In this document: piece by piece, positions 13,137 to 17,102 of the stretch
Layout of the letters: every line of letters starts with the position of its first letter
Position numbering within the stretch: the stretch's first letter is position 1
DNA from: DSAR01 sp034437315
GTDB taxonomy: Bacteria > Chloroflexota > Anaerolineae > B4-G1
Length of the DNA: 17,102 nucleotides
Reading direction: 5' to 3'
NCBI GenBank assembly: GCA_034437315.1
Contig: DAOTUC010000002.1
Location: forward strand, 1-17,102
Translations under genes and position numbers: made by a program
The notes under the pieces: model-generated
Seen by the model: only the letters and a program-made list of their open reading frames with translations
Databases searched by the model: none
Told to the model about the DNA's origin: nothing

Positions 13137-13192
13137 TTGCGTGTAGAGGGTCTTAAATCATTGCTCTAGCTGCCATCCCGGGAGCGCTAATC

Positions 13193-13208
13193 GGCCCGGG
13201 GACGGGCC
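13193..13208. terminator. GC-rich hairpin downstream of the transketolase C gene
   Basis: GGCCCG-GGGA-CGGGCC forms a perfect 6-bp stem with a 4-base loop, 30 bases beyond the transketolase stop (minus strand). Outer CGCT/AGCG can extend it across a symmetric internal loop. No U-tract follows on the minus strand; an AATTTTT run follows on the plus strand. It may weaken read-through into rpiB. The rest of 13137-13238 shows nothing else I recognise. Confidence 0.45.
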
Positions 13209-13238
13209 TCTGAGCGAATTTTTATAGTCTCTGTATGC

Positions 13239-14195
13239 TTATTTGGCTTCCAGCAGCGCTTTCGCCTGCCGGTAGATGTGCGCTGCGGTCAATCCGAAGC
13301 GTTCTTTGAGATAGGTTAAGTCGCCGACCTCGCCGAACTCGTCGTTGACGCCGACGCGCTTCATCAGCGTCGGCCGGTTTTCCGAGAGCGTCTCGGCGAT
13401 GGCGGATCCCAGCCCGTTGTATATCTGGTGATTTTCGCAGGCGACGATGGCCCCGGTCTTCTCCGCGTATGCCAGGAGCAGCGCGTCGTCCAGCGGTTTG
13501 ATGGTGTGCATGTCGATGACGGCCGCGGAGACGCCGTTGTTTGCCAGCATGTCGGCCGCCTCCAGCGCCTCTGGTATCATCACCACGCCGGCGGCGACGA
13601 GCGTTACGTCTGTCCCGTCTCGCAGGACGTTGCCCCGGCCCAGCGTGATCTCCGCGTCCTCGTCGTAGATGGCGGCGGCCGGGCCGCGATGCAATCGCAT
13701 GTAGGTGCAGCCCGCGTGGCGCGCGTTCTGGATCACCAGCTTCTTCAGCGAAACCGGGTCGCAAGGCTCGAAGACGAGCAGTTTGGGGATGTTGCGCATC
13801 AGGCCCAGGTCCTCGAAGGGCATGTGGGTGCCGCCGTTATAGGCCGCCGTCACGCCCGGATCGGTGCCCACCAGTTTGACGTTGAGCCGGGCGTAATTGG
13901 CGGAGATGAAAAACTGGTCGAAGGTGCGCCGCGCGGCGAAGCAGGCGAAGGTGTTGGCGAATGGGATCTTGCCCGTGGCGGACAGTCCCGCCGCTATCCC
14001 GACCATGTTGGCTTCCGCCACGCCGACGTTGAAGGTCCGTTCGGGGAACGCCTCCTCAAATTCTTTGGTCCCGCTGGCTCGCATGAGGTCTGCTTCCAGG
14101 AGCACGATGTGCTCGTCTTTTTCGGCTAACTGGAGCAAAGTCTGGGTGTAGACAGCGCGCATCTCTGGCGTTTGTTTTTCTGTCATTGTTTTCAC
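13239..14195 (-). CDS. Transketolase, C-terminal subunit (pyrimidine-binding + C domain)
   Basis: The second half of a split thiamine-diphosphate transketolase (318 residues). It has the pyrimidine-binding domain with the activating glutamate Glu61 in NVGVAEANMVGIAAGL, the GGTHMPFEDLG loop (121-131), and a transketolase C-terminal domain from about residue 190. It pairs with the N-terminal subunit encoded just upstream. The start is taken as GTG 14195, overlapping the upstream TGA by GTGA, which suggests translational coupling; ATG 14186 is a close alternative. Transketolases move a two-carbon ketol unit between sugar phosphates. Split pairs are known in pentose metabolism and also in specialised routes such as apulose-4-phosphate catabolism, so the substrate is open. 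Confidence 0.93.
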   Translation of the reverse strand: MKTMTEKQTPEMRAVYTQTLLQLAEKDEHIVLLEADLMRASGTKEFEEAFPERTFNVGVAEANMVGIAAGLSATGKIPFANTFACFAARRTFDQFFISANYARLNVKLVGTDPGVTAAYNGGTHMPFEDLGLMRNIPKLLVFEPCDPVSLKKLVIQNARHAGCTYMRLHRGPAAAIYDEDAEITLGRGNVLRDGTDVTLVAAGVVMIPEALEAADMLANNGVSAAVIDMHTIKPLDDALLLAYAEKTGAIVACENHQIYNGLGSAIAETLSENRPTLMKRVGVNDEFGEVGDLTYLKERFGLTAAHIYRQAKALLEAK

Positions 14196-15064
14196 GACTT
14201 TCTCACCCGGCCGTGCAGCCGCGCTTTCTCATCCGAAACAATGGTTTCGCCGCATCTACGTTCGTCCAACCTAGCGATGGCCTCCAGGGCAGCCTCGTAC
14301 TCGACTTTCATATTGTGATTGCTGAGTTTGCCCTCGGCGAAGAAGATGTCCTTGCCCTTGATCGTATCCAGCACAATCATAGATGGGCGGTGGGTTTCTG
14401 CCTTGGCCCGCTCAATCGCCTGGTCGATCTGCGCGAAATCGTGCCCGTCGACCCGTTGCACGAACCACCCAAAGGCCACCCACTTGGCGGTCAGATCCTC
14501 GATATTCATCACCTCGTGGACGTAACCGTCGATTTGCATCTTGTTGTAATCGGTGAAAGCGATCAGGTTGCTCACGCCGAACTGAGCGCCCGCCATCGCC
14601 GCCTCCCAGACCTGGCCCTCGTTGCTCTCGCCGTCGCCGATGATGCAATAGACGGTGCTGTCGACGCCATCCAGGCGGTTGCCCAGCGCGATGCCCACGG
14701 CGGCCGAGAGGCCCTGGCCCAGGGAGCCGGTGGTCATGTCGACGCCGGGCGTCATGTTCCGGTCGCAATGGCTGGGGAGGTTGGTGCCCCCCTTGTTGAG
14801 CGTGTGCAACCAATCCATCGGGAAAAAGCCCTTGTCGGCCAGGATGCTGTACAGCGTCGGCCCCGCGTGTCCCTTGGACATGACCAGTTGGTCCCGGTCG
14901 CGCTTCCTGGGATTGGCCGGATCGACGTTCATGTGCTTGTAGTACAGGAGCGTCAGGACTTCTACCACCGACATCGAGCCGCCGACGTGCCCCACGCCCA
15001 GATAGCCGATGCTGTCGATCGTCAGTTTGCGAATTTCTCTTGCCTTTTTTCGATATTGTTCCAT
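14192..15064 (-). CDS. Transketolase, N-terminal subunit (TPP-binding)
   Basis: The pyrophosphate-binding half of a split transketolase (290 residues). Motifs are GHVGGSMS (25-32), MSKGHAGPTL (62-71), TGSLGQGLSAAVGIA (112-126) and the TPP/Mg signature GDGESNEGQVWEA (143-155) with Asn174 closing the metal site. ATG 15064 is preferred because GGGAGG lies 5 bases upstream. An ATG at 15082 overlaps the permease stop as ATGA and would add 6 residues (MTREDF). It forms an obligate heteromer with the C subunit in the next gene. Placement straight after sugar ABC permeases points to a catabolic pathway for an imported sugar, not general pentose-phosphate housekeeping; that is inference. Confidence 0.94.
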   Translation of the reverse strand: MEQYRKKAREIRKLTIDSIGYLGVGHVGGSMSVVEVLTLLYYKHMNVDPANPRKRDRDQLVMSKGHAGPTLYSILADKGFFPMDWLHTLNKGGTNLPSHCDRNMTPGVDMTTGSLGQGLSAAVGIALGNRLDGVDSTVYCIIGDGESNEGQVWEAAMAGAQFGVSNLIAFTDYNKMQIDGYVHEVMNIEDLTAKWVAFGWFVQRVDGHDFAQIDQAIERAKAETHRPSMIVLDTIKGKDIFFAEGKLSNHNMKVEYEAALEAIARLDERRCGETIVSDEKARLHGRVRKS

Positions 15065-15078
15065 AAAATCCTCCCGTG

Positions 15079-16131
15079 TCATTTCATTCCGGTCGTGGCG
15101 ATGCCTGTGGTGATGTGGTGCTGCAGGAAAGCAAAGATCAGCGTGATCGGCAACAGCGTCAAAACCGTCATCGCCAGGATTAAGTGCCACTGGACGTTCA
15201 ATTGCCCCTGGAACGATTGCAGGCCGACCTGCAAGGTAAAGACCTCGCTGCGACTGAGCACGACGAGGGGCCAGAGGAAATCGTTCCAACGCCACATGAC
15301 CGAGAAAATCGTCAGCACAGCCAGGGCGGGGCGGGCCAGCGGCAGGATGATTTGTGAATAGATGCGCCACTCGCTGGCCCCGTCGATGCGCGCGGCGTCG
15401 AGCAGATCGTCGGGGATGGTCAACATATACTGCCGCAGCAGGAACATACCGGTCGGCGTCGCGGCCCCCGGCACGATCACGCCCAGCAAGTTGTTGTTCC
15501 ACCCGACGCGCGTGATGACCAGGAAAACCGGCACGAGCACCACCGAGAGCGGGACCATGAGCGTGCTGATCATCACGAGGAAGATCGTCATACGCCCGCG
15601 AAACCGATATTTTGCCAGCGCGAAGGCGGCCATACTGTTGACGAGCAGCGTCAAAATCGTCGCGACGATGGTCACGACGACGCTGTTGTAGAAGTAGCGG
15701 GCGAAGTTAAAGCTTTGTACCCCTTCGATGTAATTATTCAGGCTAAAGGTAATGGATTCAACCGGCTCACGATCGTTGATGTGGACCTTGACGATTTCGC
15801 AGGGATTGTCCGGATCGACCATCTGCCCCTCCAGGCCGATGCGGCGCACCTGGGCCATCTGAACGGTGGACCCATCCTCAAGCGTGACGGTGAACAGCGG
15901 CAGCGGCTCCTCATATTCTTCGATCTCGACCATCTCCTGGCGATAGGGCCACAGACGTGGGGGGAATTTGACCACCTCGGCCGAGGTTTTGAACGAGGAC
16001 AACACCAGCCACACCACCGGCCCGAACATCACGATCGTCCCCAGGCTGAGATACAGATAGGTGAGGATGTCGGTGAAGTGTAGTTTAACGCCCCCCCGCG
16101 TTCGCGCGAGAAAATTTAGTATCCTGTCCAT
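15079..16131 (-). CDS. Carbohydrate ABC transporter permease (MalG type)
   Basis: An inner-membrane permease of the CUT1 sugar importer family, 350 residues. The cytoplasmic EAA loop is DAARIDGASEWRIYSQIILP (245-264), which contacts the ATPase. The first membrane segment is about 24-46, with five more from about 147 to 338. Between segments 1 and 2 there is an extra soluble stretch of about 70 residues (about 60-130), acidic and beta-like; ordinary MalG-type permeases are near 275-300 residues. ATG 16131 is preceded by GGAGGAG inside the end of the upstream permease gene, 4 bases separating stop and start. Its stop overlaps the alternative transketolase start. The solute-binding protein and ATPase are not in the window. 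Confidence 0.94.
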   Translation of the reverse strand: MDRILNFLARTRGGVKLHFTDILTYLYLSLGTIVMFGPVVWLVLSSFKTSAEVVKFPPRLWPYRQEMVEIEEYEEPLPLFTVTLEDGSTVQMAQVRRIGLEGQMVDPDNPCEIVKVHINDREPVESITFSLNNYIEGVQSFNFARYFYNSVVVTIVATILTLLVNSMAAFALAKYRFRGRMTIFLVMISTLMVPLSVVLVPVFLVITRVGWNNNLLGVIVPGAATPTGMFLLRQYMLTIPDDLLDAARIDGASEWRIYSQIILPLARPALAVLTIFSVMWRWNDFLWPLVVLSRSEVFTLQVGLQSFQGQLNVQWHLILAMTVLTLLPITLIFAFLQHHITTGIATTGMK

Positions 16132-16135
16132 CGTT

Positions 16136-17102
16136 CTAGATCTCCTCCTCCCGACGCAATAGCAGTTGCGCCATCGTCAACACGATCAACACGCCAGCCA
16201 TCAGCAGCGAGGCGCTCGCAGCGAGGCCGAACTGTTTGGTGGGACTGGCGAAACCCTTGTTATAGATGTACTGGACGAGGTACGTGGTCGCCGTGCCGGG
16301 ACCGCCGCCGGTAAAGGCGAAGACCACGTCGAAGACCTGCACCGCCCGGATCAACGATAGCACCAGCACCACCACCAGGCTGGGCATCAGCAGCGGCAAC
16401 GTGATGTTCCGAAAAACCTGCCAATTATTCCCCCCGTCGATTTCGGCGGCTTCGTACAATTCCGGCGGGATCGCTTGCAGGCCGGCCAACAGAATGAGGG
16501 TGTAGAATCCCATATTCGCCCACACGCTGATGATGATGACCCAGAAACGGGCCCAACTCGCGTTTACCATAAAGGGCATTTTGTTGTAGCCCAGGCCAGT
16601 GATGATCCCATTGAGCAATCCGTTTTCCTGCAAGATCCATTTCCAGATGAGGGCGACGACGATGGGCGAAAGCAACACGGGGTAGAAAAAGACGCTCCGA
16701 AAAAAGCCGCGCCCCTTGATGTTGCGGTTGAGCGCCAGGGCGGTGATCATCGAAACGATGACCAATAAGGCGACCTGAAAGACGACGTAGCCCATCGAGT
16801 TGTAGACCGCCCGCCAGAAGATGTCTTCGCGGCAGGTGTTGGGGTTGAGGAAACTCTCACAGGTCATGAGTTGCTCAAAGTTTGCCGTGCCGATCCAGGG
16901 CCGTTGATCGGGGAAAAACTGGGCGCCGCCCGTAAAAGCGTACACAAAGTTGAGCAGCATAGGGAACAAGATGAAGATCCCGAATATGAGTAAATTTGGC
17001 AGCACGAAGAGATAGGGCATACCGCGCACGCCGATCAATCGCTGCAACAAGCTGAAAACGATCTCGAAAGGCCAAAAGAAGAGATTGAAGAGAGCCGCAA
17101 AG
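16136..17102 (-). CDS. Carbohydrate ABC transporter permease (MalF/UgpA type), 5' end beyond the window
   Basis: Partner permease of the MalG-type protein. The EAA loop is YEAAEIDGGNNWQVFRNITL, followed by PLLMPSL, near the C-terminal third; hydrophobic segments run throughout, including PYLFVLPNLLIFGIFILFPM near the visible N-terminus and a last segment ahead of the terminal LLLRREEEI. The frame stays open with no stop to the window edge, reading FNLFFWPFEIVFSLLQRL before GVRGMPYLF. This looks like a genuine extra hydrophobic N-terminal segment, so I treat the gene as partial and not as starting at the TTG at 17050. A periplasmic loop (about 45-80 of the visible part) contains two cysteines (TCESFLNPNTC). 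First of the visible sugar-uptake genes. Confidence 0.93.
   Translation of the reverse strand, partial: FAALFNLFFWPFEIVFSLLQRLIGVRGMPYLFVLPNLLIFGIFILFPMLLNFVYAFTGGAQFFPDQRPWIGTANFEQLMTCESFLNPNTCREDIFWRAVYNSMGYVVFQVALLVIVSMITALALNRNIKGRGFFRSVFFYPVLLSPIVVALIWKWILQENGLLNGIITGLGYNKMPFMVNASWARFWVIIISVWANMGFYTLILLAGLQAIPPELYEAAEIDGGNNWQVFRNITLPLLMPSLVVVLVLSLIRAVQVFDVVFAFTGGGPGTATTYLVQYIYNKGFASPTKQFGLAASASLLMAGVLIVLTMAQLLLRREEEI

Noticed and set aside
14186..15361. Long plus-strand open frame of 391 codons
   Set aside because: Opposite the transketolase N and part of a permease gene; no recognisable domain. Antisense shadow.

Overview
The window is GC-rich, gene-dense bacterial chromosome. The gene set (Hsp70/GrpE beside a Ycf35-type DUF1257 protein and a DUF2997 protein, a split transketolase, MalF/MalG-type sugar permeases, a GH4 glycosidase) and the many short intergenic hairpin repeats suggest a Chloroflexota-type organism, perhaps Anaerolineae. 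That placement is an inference from gene content and cannot be proved here.

Left part (1-4300): tadA (+) has an apparently leaderless GTG start and converges on the bifunctional NAD(P)HX repair enzyme nnr (-). A tRNA-Ser(CGA) gene (+) follows, then a strong 23-bp stem shared with the 3' end of a convergent pyrimidine-nucleoside phosphorylase (-). A 137-bp MITE-like element (copy 1) lies just upstream of the phosphorylase start.

Middle (4287-9892): a 667-residue + strand protein fuses an MtaD-type amidohydrolase to a C-terminal CYTH (triphosphate-tunnel) domain. From there to the right edge every gene is on the minus strand. In transcription order the first group in this part is grpE-like, hsp70-like, a gap with nested inverted repeats, DUF1257, DUF2997 and an NrdG-like radical SAM protein. 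This chaperone plus Fe-S cluster of unknown function is the best candidate for an undescribed system.

Right part (9969-17102): a sugar uptake and catabolism group. In transcription order it has two ABC permeases (the first cut by the window edge), split transketolase N and C subunits, a hairpin and the second, inverted MITE-like copy, an RpiB/LacAB-family isomerase lacking two family histidines, a GH4 glycosidase and an APH-fold kinase. Spacing is tight or overlapping within the groups permeases-transketolase and rpiB-GH4-kinase. Together they could import a glycoside or sugar, cleave it, phosphorylate it, isomerise it and feed it to a transketolase; the substrate cannot be read from the sequence.
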